IMG/VR virus record: IMGVR_UViG_3300046714_000370
Span: 1-37,802 of that record
Direction: 5' to 3' (one strand)
From: a virus
Length of the DNA: 37,802 nt
Shown here: piece by piece, positions 1 through 7,101 of the stretch
Numbering within the stretch: position 1 is the stretch's first letter
How the letters are laid out: each line of letters opens with the position of its first letter
Made by a program: the position numbers and the translations under genes
Notes under the pieces: model-generated
The model's database searches: none
What the model was told of the DNA's origin: nothing
Seen by the model: the letters and a program-made list of their open reading frames with translations, nothing else

Positions 1-127
1 TCGGCTCAGGCTAGTGTTAGTTAGCACTCACTAACGTCGGCTCGGCCGAGCGCGCGCGCACGGAAGTTAGTTAGCACTTACTAACGTTACCATGGATGGC
101 CGAAACCAGGGCTCGACACATTAGCGA
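1..127. repeat. Terminal direct repeat, left copy
   Basis: Bases 1-127 are identical to 37676-37802. A 127-base exact overlap equals a common maximum assembler k-mer, so this most likely marks a circular assembly graph (a circular or circularly permuted molecule) and not a physical terminal repeat. It contains two of the 20-bp iterons and a perfect 12-bp palindrome, GCTCGGCCGAGC, at 40-51. Confidence 0.95.
16..85. repeat. Iterons 1 and 2 (20-bp near-palindromes)
   Basis: Two copies of the consensus GTTAGTTAGYRCTYRCTWAC occupy 16-35 and 66-85, separated by a GC-rich palindromic block. Each copy is an imperfect dyad (GTTAGT at one end, ACTAAC at the other), typical in form of a protein-binding site. 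They also appear at 37691-37710 and 37741-37760 in the terminal repeat. Confidence 0.9.
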
Positions 128-243
128 CAGTCGTGGAGAGTTGGCAAATAATTAAATAAACTATTTACAAGTCCAGGGTTATGCGCTATGCGCGATGCCC
201 GCACTATATAAATAATTGTCTACAAATAATTTGCGATTGACTG

Positions 244-272
244 TTTACAAATCTAGTGTAGAAATATATAAT
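244..272 (+). promoter_or_regulatory. Promoter P0 for the first plus-strand gene
   Basis: TTTACA (244-249), a 17-bp spacer and a perfect TATAAT (267-272) match the element repeated at other operon heads of this genome. It lies about 55 bp before the start of the gene at 328 and is followed by a perfect inverted repeat that could be an operator. Confidence 0.65.
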
Positions 273-280
273 TATCATGT

Positions 281-299
281 CTAATAAATAATTTATTAG
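281..299. promoter_or_regulatory. Inverted repeat CTAATAAAT-A-ATTTATTAG
   Basis: This perfect 9-bp inverted repeat around one base begins 8 bp after the -10 element of P0, close to the expected transcription start. Its position suggests an operator or a 5' UTR hairpin, but its function is unknown. Confidence 0.5.
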
Positions 300-327
300 A
301 TATTCTTTAACATAACTGGAGATTTAA

Positions 328-702
328 ATGGAAGACCAACAGCAGGTAGTGGGTAGTATTCCCGGTGGACAAATGACTAAAGAACAGATCAAAGCCAACG
401 AAGCGAAGTCCCATGGCGCGAGCCAAGTTTTGGCAGATGAGTTTGAACCGCCGAAGAAAAAATCGAAGGGCAAGGGCAAAGACAAGAAACAGCCCAAAGC
501 CAAGACCGCCGCGAAAGTGCAACGTTCCAAGGCAAACGGCATCGGGGCACTCGCCAAGAAGATGATTCTCAGTCCGAAGTTCAAAGAGTGGACGAACGAG
601 AAGATCGCCGCAGAAGTGCGAAAGGCCAAGAAGTCCCACACTACGGGCAGTTGCATCGCATGGTATAAGGCGAAGATGCGGCTGGATGGTGAACTGAAGT
701 AG
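328..702 (+). CDS. Small basic protein, putative early DNA-binding protein
   Basis: The 124-aa product has a lysine-rich, probably disordered middle (residues about 42-67) and a compact C-terminal domain (71-124) with the pattern GIG..AK......TNEKI..EVRKA...TT..CI.WYKA. The same domain occurs at residues 155-205 of the protein encoded at 9816-10550, so the two are paralogous in part. A ribosome-binding site (CTGGAG) precedes the ATG. The gene has its own promoter (244-272), a strong terminator right after it, and iterons on both sides, which fits an early regulator or nucleoid-type protein. No named family is recognised, and the DNA-binding role is inferred from its charge and context only. 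Confidence 0.85.
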   Translation: MEDQQQVVGSIPGGQMTKEQIKANEAKSHGASQVLADEFEPPKKKSKGKGKDKKQPKAKTAAKVQRSKANGIGALAKKMILSPKFKEWTNEKIAAEVRKAKKSHTTGSCIAWYKAKMRLDGELK

Positions 703-710
703 AACCTGGA

Positions 711-736
711 GGGCGACGCGAGTCGCCCTTTTTTTT
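711..736 (+). terminator. Rho-independent terminator after the first gene
   Basis: GGGCGAC-GCGA-GTCGCCC forms a 7-bp GC-rich stem with a four-base loop and is followed by eight T residues (729-736). It starts 9 bases after the stop codon of the 328-702 gene and isolates that gene from the replication operon. Confidence 0.92.
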
Positions 737-758
737 CGGTCGCGCGCGGCCAGCCCTT

Positions 759-826
759 GTTAGTTAGCGCTTACTTACATTTCGACGGCCTGACGCGACC
801 TGGCATGTTAGTTAGCGCTTACTTAC
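759..826. repeat. Iterons 3 and 4, downstream of the first gene
   Basis: Two identical copies (GTTAGTTAGCGCTTACTTAC) occupy 759-778 and 807-826. Both differ from the upstream group by CGCTTACTTAC at the right half. With the upstream group they bracket the gene at 328-702, so one factor could act on both sides of that gene. Confidence 0.9.
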
Positions 827-998
827 ATGTGGATGCGGCCAGGGTCACGGGCTTTGGGCCACACCCATGCCACATAGGGCTATGACAACGGTCTATGTGT
901 GTTGCGCGATGCGTTTCGCACCATCCACTTTGACACACACCTTGGCGGTCGCGCATCGCGCTTTGGACACCCGCTTACGGAAAGACATTGACGACGCC

Positions 999-1298
999 AA
1001 CGTCACAACGTCACAACGTCACGTCAAATTTTTAAACGTATTATATATATATATATTATCTAATATTATATTATATTCTCTTTTCTTTATAAAAAAGATG
1101 TGATGTTGTGACGTTGCAGCCTTTCATTAAGAAAATCAAGGACTTACAACGTCACACGAACATCACATCTTTTAACAAAATCACACCTTTTTCAACCCTT
1201 TCATGTGACGTAGAGATAATAGCCGACTGTTTTAGTCATCTTCCATGCCTGAGTTACCTAGTAAAACATGTGACCTCATGTGACGTTAAAATGACGTT
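999..1298. repeat. Octamer array, GTGACGTT or AACGTCAC
   Basis: AACGTCAC is repeated three times head to tail at 999-1022. On the other side of an AT-rich core are GTGATGTT and GTGACGTT in tandem (1100-1115), then AACGTCAC (1148-1155), AACATCAC (1159-1166), AAAATCAC (1177-1184), GTGACGTA (1205-1212), GTGACCTC (1270-1277), GTGACGTT (1280-1287) and ATGACGTT (1291-1298). Copies occur in both orientations and stop just before promoter P1. Confidence 0.8.
1028..1096. other. AT-rich core, possible DNA-unwinding element
   Basis: About 70 bases are almost entirely A and T, with alternating TA runs (about 1040-1056) and a run of A at the end. It is flanked by octamer repeats on both sides, and the replication genes follow. 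This arrangement resembles an iteron-type origin with an unwinding element; function is inferred. Confidence 0.5.
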
Positions 1299-1309
1299 AA
1301 AAATATAGG

Positions 1310-1338
1310 GTTACAACGAAAAACGAACGCGTTATACT
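1310..1338 (+). promoter_or_regulatory. Promoter P1, replication operon
   Basis: GTTACA (1310-1315), a 17-bp spacer and TATACT (1333-1338). The upstream sequence AAAAATATAGG closely matches that of P2 and P3, and ACGAACGCGTTAT at the -10 end resembles the minus-strand promoters. It lies about 75 bp upstream of the micro-ORF at 1413 and directly after the octamer array, which could regulate it. Confidence 0.65.
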
Positions 1339-1412
1339 ATTGTCCGTTTGCGTCGAACTTGGCGTCGGCCGTGTCCCCCGTAAGCGGACTGTCTAACCTG
1401 GAGGAAACTGAT

Positions 1413-1481
1413 ATGAATTACATACCCACGCGCGAAAAGCCATGGCTTCCGGACGAAGAAGAGGAGGATGACGATGAGTAA
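1413..1481 (+). CDS. Acidic 22-aa micro-ORF coupled to the next gene
   Basis: ATG at 1413 follows a good ribosome-binding site (CTGGAGG, 1398-1404) and encodes 22 residues ending in a run of nine Asp and Glu residues. Its stop overlaps the best start of the next gene as ATGAGTAA (1474-1481), and its last codons supply the GAGGAGG ribosome-binding site for that gene. It is the first open frame after promoter P1. It could be a real acidic microprotein, or a leader peptide whose translation feeds the downstream gene. No family is recognised. Confidence 0.5.
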   Translation: MNYIPTREKPWLPDEEEEDDDE

Positions 1482-1836
1482 GAACCAGGACCGTGATAAA
1501 CTATTGCGCGACGCGCGTAAGGCACAGGCTCGCATCCGTGCCGAAGCGTCCCTCGAGCTGCAGGATATCATGATCGGCAGGCTCCCCACGCAGCTGCTGG
1601 CCATGCCGCCGTCACGCGTGCATCGGCTGTTCCGCGACCCGGTGCCGTCGCCGATGGTGCCAAAGCGGCCGGAAGGACTCGAGGTGCACGAGGCGGTGAA
1701 GCGCGTCCACCGTGAGACGACGCGCTCACGCCGTGCAAAGGAGCGCCTGGCCAGGGAGAAGGCGGAGGCGGAGCGCATCAACAACGAGATGGCAGACCGG
1801 CTGGTCGACAGCATTACGGTGCCTTGGATTGTGTAG
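1474..1836 (+). CDS. Hypothetical highly charged alpha-helical protein
   Basis: The 120-aa product is rich in Arg, Lys, Glu and Ala. A Pro-rich central part (residues about 40-65) separates two likely helical segments; the second (about 70-110) has the composition of a coiled coil. I place the start at the second of two in-frame ATGs (1474), which lies 6 bases after GAGGAGG, whereas the first (1468) touches it. It is the second gene after P1 and precedes the primase-helicase, so an early or replication-accessory role is possible. No family is recognised. Confidence 0.7.
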   Translation: MSKNQDRDKLLRDARKAQARIRAEASLELQDIMIGRLPTQLLAMPPSRVHRLFRDPVPSPMVPKRPEGLEVHEAVKRVHRETTRSRRAKERLAREKAEAERINNEMADRLVDSITVPWIV

Positions 1837-1875
1837 TTTCGGCCGGTTGTGCAAGTGGTGGCTCCCGCATACAAC

Positions 1876-1912
1876 ATGTCGCGCGATTCCCTAGGTGCGT
1901 CGATCGCGACAT
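1876..1912. promoter_or_regulatory. Inverted repeat ATGTCGCG ... CGCGACAT
   Basis: Perfect 8-bp arms (1876-1883 and 1905-1912) separated by 21 bases lie in the 129-bp gap before the primase-helicase gene. It could be an operator or an RNA hairpin. There is no T-run, so it is not a standard terminator. Confidence 0.35.
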
Positions 1913-1965
1913 AATGTGTGTTCCTCCGTAAGTCCTTGATTCGTAACCCTATTCTTGGAGATAAC

Positions 1966-4020
1966 ATGGTTAAACCCCAGGCCAAACTGTCATCTGTAAA
2001 GGCTGTTTGGCAGACGTTTGAAGACAAAGAGTCAGACCTATACAATAGAGCAGAGGCGTTTATGCAGGCGCGCCTCAGCATTAGTGGTCTAGGAGCCAAG
2101 GATATAGGCTCAGAGCCAGTGCAGTTCCAGGGGTTCCTTGATGTGCCGGCGTTCGTGATACCGTATCCAGGCACAAACCATTGGCGGGTGCGGCTGGACC
2201 TGCCTGAAGGGAAATACAGGTCGCCGAAGCGGCCGCTCGATGGCTCCCACTCCCACATACGTGCATACTTCCCGCCAGGTGTCACGCGCAAACACTATCG
2301 TTCGGCCAATAAGAAGTATATTTGCGAGGGTGAACTAAAAGCGGCGTCACTCTATAAGCATCTCAAAGACAATGTCATTGCCATAGGCGGATGCTACATG
2401 TTCTCAAGGCCTGGCGCATCGGGCAACGTGCTGATCGACGATATCCAGGAGATGCTAAAGCCAAGAGATGAGGTCTATTATATCGCAGACCGTGATATCG
2501 TAGACCCGACCAAGCCTGGCATAGCGCAAGCCGCGACATCATTGAAGGTAATGGTCGAGCGGGCAGGGTGCACATGCACAATCCTGGTTCCTTCCGAAGA
2601 GTATAAAGGCATTGACGAATGGCTGGCAGATGGTCATGACGTGCTGGCTGAGCTCGAAGAGTTCGACATCGGTGCACTCTTCTCATCAGACTATCTGCTC
2701 TCTCAAGGTGTGCAGTTCAAAGCCGCTAAGGATGGTTCTAAACCATTATCAAACGCATTGCTTGACGATAACAACAGCATGATCGTCGCGAACCTAGTGC
2801 TTAATGGTGGTGACGTCATATCCTATGACAAATACACTGGGCTGCAGTTCAGGGGGGACGACATGCCGTTCAACAAAGCGGCACAGATGCTACGTGTAGA
2901 GATCAACAAGCTCATGCCTGGGTTAAGGCTTAAAGAAGAGATAGTGCAGACGACGCTCGAGACGCATGCCATGAAGATGTCAAAGCTCGGCAATAAGGTC
3001 AGTGACTATATACGTGCCCTCGAGTGGGACAAGATATCACGGCTCGAATCATGGCTCCCGCAAGTGATGGACATTGGCCGCAAAACGCCTGATGGTGTAG
3101 CCGCGAAGGCCGGCTTCATGTTAATATGCGCGTTGCTCGCGCGCGTGATGGAACCAGGATGCCAGCAGGACTACATGTTCGTGCTAGTGGGACCACAAGG
3201 TATCGGCAAGACCACGTTCTTCAGGACGCTCGGCGACTTCCCTGTGCATAAGGGCTATGCCATCACCAACAATATCGAGCTGTCTAAAGAGGTCAGCACT
3301 ACGTTCGCACTTAAGCTTAGGTCTGCCGTGGTGCTGGACTGCGATGACGTCGAGTCGTTAGGGCGTGGCGCGCAAGGCCATCTTAAGCAGTTTCTGTCTC
3401 GGCCATTTGATACATGGCGCGAGCTCTACTCCTCCTTAAGAATAGATGAACTGCGCGGGTTCATTGTCGTAGGTTCATCTAATACGCCTACATTATTGTC
3501 AGACCCGACGGGCGCACGCCGCTTCATAGTCCTAGACGTCACCGATATACGCGGCAAGCAAGGGCCATACAGATGGTCTCCGTCTGTCCGTGACCAGCTA
3601 CTGGCCGAGGCCTGGTATAAATGGGACACACTCAAAGACACCTGGTGGCAGGCAATGAGCGTGAAGGATATCCAGGACTCGACGTCACAATTCCGGTGGC
3701 AAGATAGTATTTCTGCTGCTATTACTGAGATGTTAGAGAATGATAAGATAGCATCTTATGGTAAGCACGGCAAAGTGCTAAGCGCATCGGCCATCTCAAC
3801 CTGGATTGACAGCCCTAATCGTGAGTCTACGCCTGATGCTGTCAGTCGTAAGCTCGCAGCCTTGATTGGTTCTCCCGTTTGTCCATTCATCATAGACAAT
3901 AAAGTCATGGTCTATACAGCTAAACTGCTCGAAGGTATGTCAGATGATATGCGTCGTCTCTATATACCAAAGAACAAAGTGGAGAAACTCTGGGTATACC
4001 CGATTAAACCCAGGACTTAA
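1966..4020 (+). CDS. Primase-helicase, DUF3854/Toprim plus VapE-type ATPase
   Basis: The 684-aa protein combines two domains. The N-terminal half resembles the DUF3854 Toprim-like fold: an EGE motif (121-123), a DRD motif (175-177) and a DEWL motif near 217. The C-terminal half resembles virulence-associated protein E (VapE/VirE) ATPases: Walker A GPQGIGKT (409-416), an acidic VVLDCDD strand, a GSSN sensor (503-506) and TGARRF shortly after. Such proteins act as replicative primase-helicases in phages and mobile elements that lack a DnaB-type helicase, and no other replicative helicase is encoded here. The start at 1966 has a good ribosome-binding site (TTGGAG); an in-frame ATG at 1918 does not. 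It lies in the P1 transcription unit. Confidence 0.85.
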   Translation: MVKPQAKLSSVKAVWQTFEDKESDLYNRAEAFMQARLSISGLGAKDIGSEPVQFQGFLDVPAFVIPYPGTNHWRVRLDLPEGKYRSPKRPLDGSHSHIRAYFPPGVTRKHYRSANKKYICEGELKAASLYKHLKDNVIAIGGCYMFSRPGASGNVLIDDIQEMLKPRDEVYYIADRDIVDPTKPGIAQAATSLKVMVERAGCTCTILVPSEEYKGIDEWLADGHDVLAELEEFDIGALFSSDYLLSQGVQFKAAKDGSKPLSNALLDDNNSMIVANLVLNGGDVISYDKYTGLQFRGDDMPFNKAAQMLRVEINKLMPGLRLKEEIVQTTLETHAMKMSKLGNKVSDYIRALEWDKISRLESWLPQVMDIGRKTPDGVAAKAGFMLICALLARVMEPGCQQDYMFVLVGPQGIGKTTFFRTLGDFPVHKGYAITNNIELSKEVSTTFALKLRSAVVLDCDDVESLGRGAQGHLKQFLSRPFDTWRELYSSLRIDELRGFIVVGSSNTPTLLSDPTGARRFIVLDVTDIRGKQGPYRWSPSVRDQLLAEAWYKWDTLKDTWWQAMSVKDIQDSTSQFRWQDSISAAITEMLENDKIASYGKHGKVLSASAISTWIDSPNRESTPDAVSRKLAALIGSPVCPFIIDNKVMVYTAKLLEGMSDDMRRLYIPKNKVEKLWVYPIKPRT

Positions 4021-4029
4021 AAATACTGG

Positions 4030-4058
4030 GTTACAACTGCATTCGTTCGTGTTATCAT
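4030..4058 (+). promoter_or_regulatory. Promoter P2, polymerase operon
   Basis: GTTACA (4030-4035), a 17-bp spacer and TATCAT (4053-4058), preceded by AAAAATACTGG exactly as at P3. It begins 10 bp after the primase-helicase stop and lies about 40 bp before the gene at 4097, so it would drive the polymerase and nuclease genes. Confidence 0.65.
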
Positions 4059-4096
4059 TGTAATCGCAGCGACTTGTCTGCATACTTGGAGGGCAC

Positions 4097-4477
4097 ATGG
4101 TAACACCGACATTAGGTCGTATGATCGACACACTGTATAGTATGCGCGAGACGCGCATCGCCGCGCAGCGTCAGGTCGAGGCAATGAAGGGCACTGAGAA
4201 GGAACTGCAGGCTAAGATCATGGAGGCGCTCGAGAAGCAGGATGCGCAGAAGGCATCGGGCAAACATGCTACTGCAAGCCTGACGGAATCGGAAGTGCCG
4301 AAGGTAGAAGACTGGAACAAGTTCTATGCTTACGTGCATAAGAACAAGGCGTTCGAGCTGCTGCATAGGCGCATCGCTATCACGGCGTGGCAGGAACGTG
4401 CCGATGCGAAGGTCAAGATTCCAGGTGTCACGTCAATGAAGGTCCAGGACCTATCACTCACGAAGTCAGGAGGCTAA
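4097..4477 (+). CDS. Conserved phage replication-module protein, unknown function
   Basis: The 126-aa product has an N-terminal charged helix (residues about 5-52, probably coiled coil). A domain follows with the pattern ...VEDWNKFYAYVHKNKAFELLHRRI..., and the protein ends in PGV..MKVQDLSL. Small proteins of this layout are common in podovirus replication modules next to single-strand-binding and polymerase genes (recalled family resemblance, not searched). It has a strong ribosome-binding site (TTGGAGG) and is the first gene after P2, with the ssDNA-binding candidate next. A helper role in replication is plausible but unproven. Confidence 0.8.
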   Translation: MVTPTLGRMIDTLYSMRETRIAAQRQVEAMKGTEKELQAKIMEALEKQDAQKASGKHATASLTESEVPKVEDWNKFYAYVHKNKAFELLHRRIAITAWQERADAKVKIPGVTSMKVQDLSLTKSGG

Positions 4478-4537
4478 TGGCATAACACAAAGCACTAAGG
4501 ACTAAGACTCTAACTCATACACACAAAGGACATACAC

Positions 4538-5311
4538 ATGGCAACAAAAGACAAGCTGGTCAAGCGTGAGCCCCAGCAGACGGCAGTCATCACGATGGAC
4601 GACAACCTCAAGCAACAGATCGCCAAGCAGCAGCAGGCACTGTCCAAGATCGTCACCTCCACGAAGTTCATCTCGTTCAAGGGTGGGCAGATCATCATTG
4701 ATAACAAGGTGGTTCCCGGCGGCAAGACAGACGTCGTGCTCCTCGCATTCATGGGAGAACGGTCGTTCTTCCCGGATGGCTATGACCCGGACGTGCGCCA
4801 GTCGCCGCTGTGCTACGCCTACTTCAACACGGAGGACGACGCCGATGAGACCAAACCGCATCCAAAGGCTAAAGAAGCGCAGGCTAAGACGTGCGCGGAG
4901 TGCGCCCATAATGAGTGGGGCTCGGCTAACGTCGGCCGTGGCAAGGCTTGCCGCGAGTCGGTTCGCATTGCTCTATTACCTGCTGTGCAAGATATGTCTA
5001 AGGCTCAGATTTGGCATGCTCGCGTCCCTATTACATCGGTGGGGGCGTTTAAAAGCCATATCAGCGACATCCTCTCAGCGGAGCGGCCGGTGTGGGCTGT
5101 CGTCTCAGAGCTTACGGTTACACCGGATGCTAAGACATTCTTCAAGATCAGCTGGGCGGTGAAACGTGGCATCACGCAAAACGAGGTGGCTGTTCTTTCG
5201 GCCAAAGCGATTAGCGCCGAGCGCGACATTGCCTTCGAGTATCCGGACTTCGAAGAGACGGCTGCGCCAGCGAAACCGGTTAAGAAGCTTAAGCAGGGTA
5301 AGTCCAAATGA
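4538..5311 (+). CDS. Zinc-binding, candidate single-stranded DNA-binding protein
   Basis: The 257-aa product has four Cys residues spaced as a metal site: C92, C119-x2-C122 and C138, in the context CAECAHNEWGSA...GRGKAC. The C-terminus is Lys-rich and lacks the acidic tail of classical SSB. Proteins with this CxxC...NxWGSA...GKGKAC layout sit beside family A polymerases in many podoviruses and are often annotated as ssDNA-binding; I rely on that recollection. Its stop overlaps the polymerase start (ATGA at 5308), so the two are translationally coupled, which supports a role at the replication fork. Confidence 0.7.
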   Translation: MATKDKLVKREPQQTAVITMDDNLKQQIAKQQQALSKIVTSTKFISFKGGQIIIDNKVVPGGKTDVVLLAFMGERSFFPDGYDPDVRQSPLCYAYFNTEDDADETKPHPKAKEAQAKTCAECAHNEWGSANVGRGKACRESVRIALLPAVQDMSKAQIWHARVPITSVGAFKSHISDILSAERPVWAVVSELTVTPDAKTFFKISWAVKRGITQNEVAVLSAKAISAERDIAFEYPDFEETAAPAKPVKKLKQGKSK

Positions 5312-7089
5312 AGACAACCCTGGTTCTGGACTTTGAGACTGAAGCCATTGAACCGCAGGCAGGCCCACCTAAGCCGGTGGGTTTTGCTTTCTATTTAGAT
5401 GGCAGGCAGGGTTACGTGGCGTGGGGACACCCTGTCGGCAATACTTATACACGCGAAGAGGCAGAGCTGACGCTGTTCGAGCTCATGTCCGAAGCCAGCA
5501 ACGTGGTCTGCCACAATGCGCAGTTTGACCGCGGCGTGTTCGAGAAGCACATGAACCTCAAGCTGCACCACATGTCATGGGACTGCACAATGGCCATGGC
5601 ATTCCTGGCCGACCCGTATCAGCCGCTGGCGTTGAAGCCGATGGCAGAGCGTCTGCTTGGCATGCCGCCAGAAGAGCAGGATACCTTGACCGACTGGATT
5701 GTGGCCAACGTGCCAAAGGCAACGCGCAAGACGGCGGGTGCATACATCAGCAAGGCACCTGTAGACCTGGTGGCGCCGTATGCCATCGGCGACGTGGTCA
5801 GGACTAAAGGCCTGCATGATCGCTATTTTGGCGAGACGGGCGGCATGGCTTACCGCCGCGAGATGCTGCTATTGGACTGCATCCTGAACATGGAAGACCA
5901 CGGCGTCAAGATAGACTTACCTCAGCTAAAGAACGACGTGAACGACGGCTACAAATGGCTGGACAACCTGGACCGTCTCATCAAAGGTAAGATCGGCGAT
6001 GTGGACATCGACTCAGATGCCGATGTCGCTGAAGCCTTGGCCAAGCGCAAGAAGCTCAAAGAAGACCTGCCGCTGACGGATAAAGGCAAGCCCTCTACCA
6101 GCAAAGGCGCGCTCATCAAGTGCGTCAATGACAAAGACTTGCTTGGCAGGCTGCTGTTGCGCAGCTCGCTGGCCACATCGGTCAGGACGTTCATGTCGCC
6201 ATGGTGTGACGCGGCAAGCGCACACAAGAAGGGCAGGCTCATGTTCAGGTTCTCCCCCATCAGGTCGGACTATGGTGTCGGCGCCCGCACAGGCCGGCTG
6301 TCATGCGCGCCGTCGCTGATGAACATCCCGTCTGAGTGGGAGCTGCTCTTCAACACGTTCAAGTCAATAGGCTATGTCCCGCCGTTTGAGATGCCGAACG
6401 TGAGGCGCTACATCCTGCCAGATGACAACCACGTGCTCATCTCTGCGGACTACTCGCAGATAGAGATGCGTGTCTTTGCGCATTACGAGGACGGTGAGAT
6501 GCTGGCAGCATACCAGAACAACCCGACGATAGACGCCCATAACATGGTGGCGGAGATGGCAGGCGTGTCGCGCAAAGTGGCTAAGACATTGAACTTCGCC
6601 GCTTTGTATGGTGCCGGCAAAGGTGTCATCATGTCGCAATTGGACTGCACGGAGCAGGAGGCGTCTAACTTCAAGCGCATCTATGCACGGGCATTTCCAG
6701 GTGTCAAGGAGCTGAACGATTCTATCAGGCACTCACTCTCCACCGAGGGCTACATCACCACTATCGGCGGGCGGCAATACAAATGCGAGGAGCCTAAGCA
6801 TGTCAAGGGTGTCCTCCGCACGTTCGAGTATAAGCTCATCAACTACCTGTGCCAGGGTGGGGCGGCTGACATCATGAAGGAGGCGATGAACCTTTACTTT
6901 AACCATGAGCATCGGCGCGGGCGGCTGATGTTCACGGTGCACGACCAGATGATCGTGTCCTGCCCGAAGTCCAGGATTAAGACAGAGGTGAAGATCATAG
7001 AGCAGTGCATGGCCAACGCGCTCAAGGACTATCTTGACGTGCCGCTGGCCGTGAACATAGAGATAGGCAGCAGCTACGCAGAAGTTTAA
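5308..7089 (+). CDS. DNA polymerase, family A, with 3'-5' exonuclease
   Basis: The 593-aa replicative polymerase has a DEDDy exonuclease domain: D8 and E10 (DFE), D74 (CHNAQFD), and Y158 with D162 (YAIGD). The polymerase domain shows motif A (SADYSQIE, catalytic D381 and E386), motif B (R422, K426, F430, Y434, matching R754, K758, F762 and Y766 of E. coli Pol I) and motif C (VHDQ, H545-D546). There is no 5'-3' exonuclease domain. All catalytic residues appear intact. It is coupled to the ssDNA-binding candidate upstream and followed by recombination-type nucleases. No thioredoxin-binding insertion is evident, so the processivity factor is unknown. Confidence 0.97.
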   Translation: MKTTLVLDFETEAIEPQAGPPKPVGFAFYLDGRQGYVAWGHPVGNTYTREEAELTLFELMSEASNVVCHNAQFDRGVFEKHMNLKLHHMSWDCTMAMAFLADPYQPLALKPMAERLLGMPPEEQDTLTDWIVANVPKATRKTAGAYISKAPVDLVAPYAIGDVVRTKGLHDRYFGETGGMAYRREMLLLDCILNMEDHGVKIDLPQLKNDVNDGYKWLDNLDRLIKGKIGDVDIDSDADVAEALAKRKKLKEDLPLTDKGKPSTSKGALIKCVNDKDLLGRLLLRSSLATSVRTFMSPWCDAASAHKKGRLMFRFSPIRSDYGVGARTGRLSCAPSLMNIPSEWELLFNTFKSIGYVPPFEMPNVRRYILPDDNHVLISADYSQIEMRVFAHYEDGEMLAAYQNNPTIDAHNMVAEMAGVSRKVAKTLNFAALYGAGKGVIMSQLDCTEQEASNFKRIYARAFPGVKELNDSIRHSLSTEGYITTIGGRQYKCEEPKHVKGVLRTFEYKLINYLCQGGAADIMKEAMNLYFNHEHRRGRLMFTVHDQMIVSCPKSRIKTEVKIIEQCMANALKDYLDVPLAVNIEIGSSYAEV

Positions 7090-7101
7090 CCAGGAGATTA
7101 C

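Larger units (their letters stand above)
1..327. promoter_or_regulatory. Control region, right half (non-coding)
   Basis: No convincing gene lies here. The stretch holds iterons at 16-35 and 66-85, a GC palindrome at 40-51, and then an AT-rich part (about 145-327) with TTTACAA at 164-170 and 244-250. It also holds a promoter at 244-272 and a perfect inverted repeat at 281-299. On the closed circle it continues directly from 37675, making a divergent regulatory and possible origin region of over 800 bp. Confidence 0.75.
739..1412. promoter_or_regulatory. Non-coding region with octamer array, candidate origin
   Basis: This 674-bp stretch has no gene I can support. In order it holds two iterons (759-826), an octamer array with an AT-rich core (999-1298), promoter P1 (1310-1338) and a 5' leader before the acidic micro-ORF at 1413. 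The short open frames in it show no ribosome-binding sites and have unusual compositions. Confidence 0.6.

Noticed and set aside
164-192. Second promoter at TTTACA 164-169
   Set aside because: At 17-bp spacing the -10 position reads TATGCG, a poor match; only the 244-272 element fits the family.
1-1298. CRISPR array as the explanation of the control-region repeats
   Set aside because: The 20-bp repeats are separated by related GC blocks, not unique spacers, spacing is irregular beyond the main cluster, and the Cas4-like nuclease has no other cas genes nearby.
867-1308. Open frames of 78 and 66 codons across the octamer region
   Set aside because: They have no ribosome-binding site, run through tandem repeats and pure AT sequence, and encode a composition unlike a protein.
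1332-2291. 319-codon minus-strand frame opposite the early genes
   Set aside because: It lies antisense to well-supported plus-strand genes including the primase-helicase, is Arg/Ser-rich and shows no start site.
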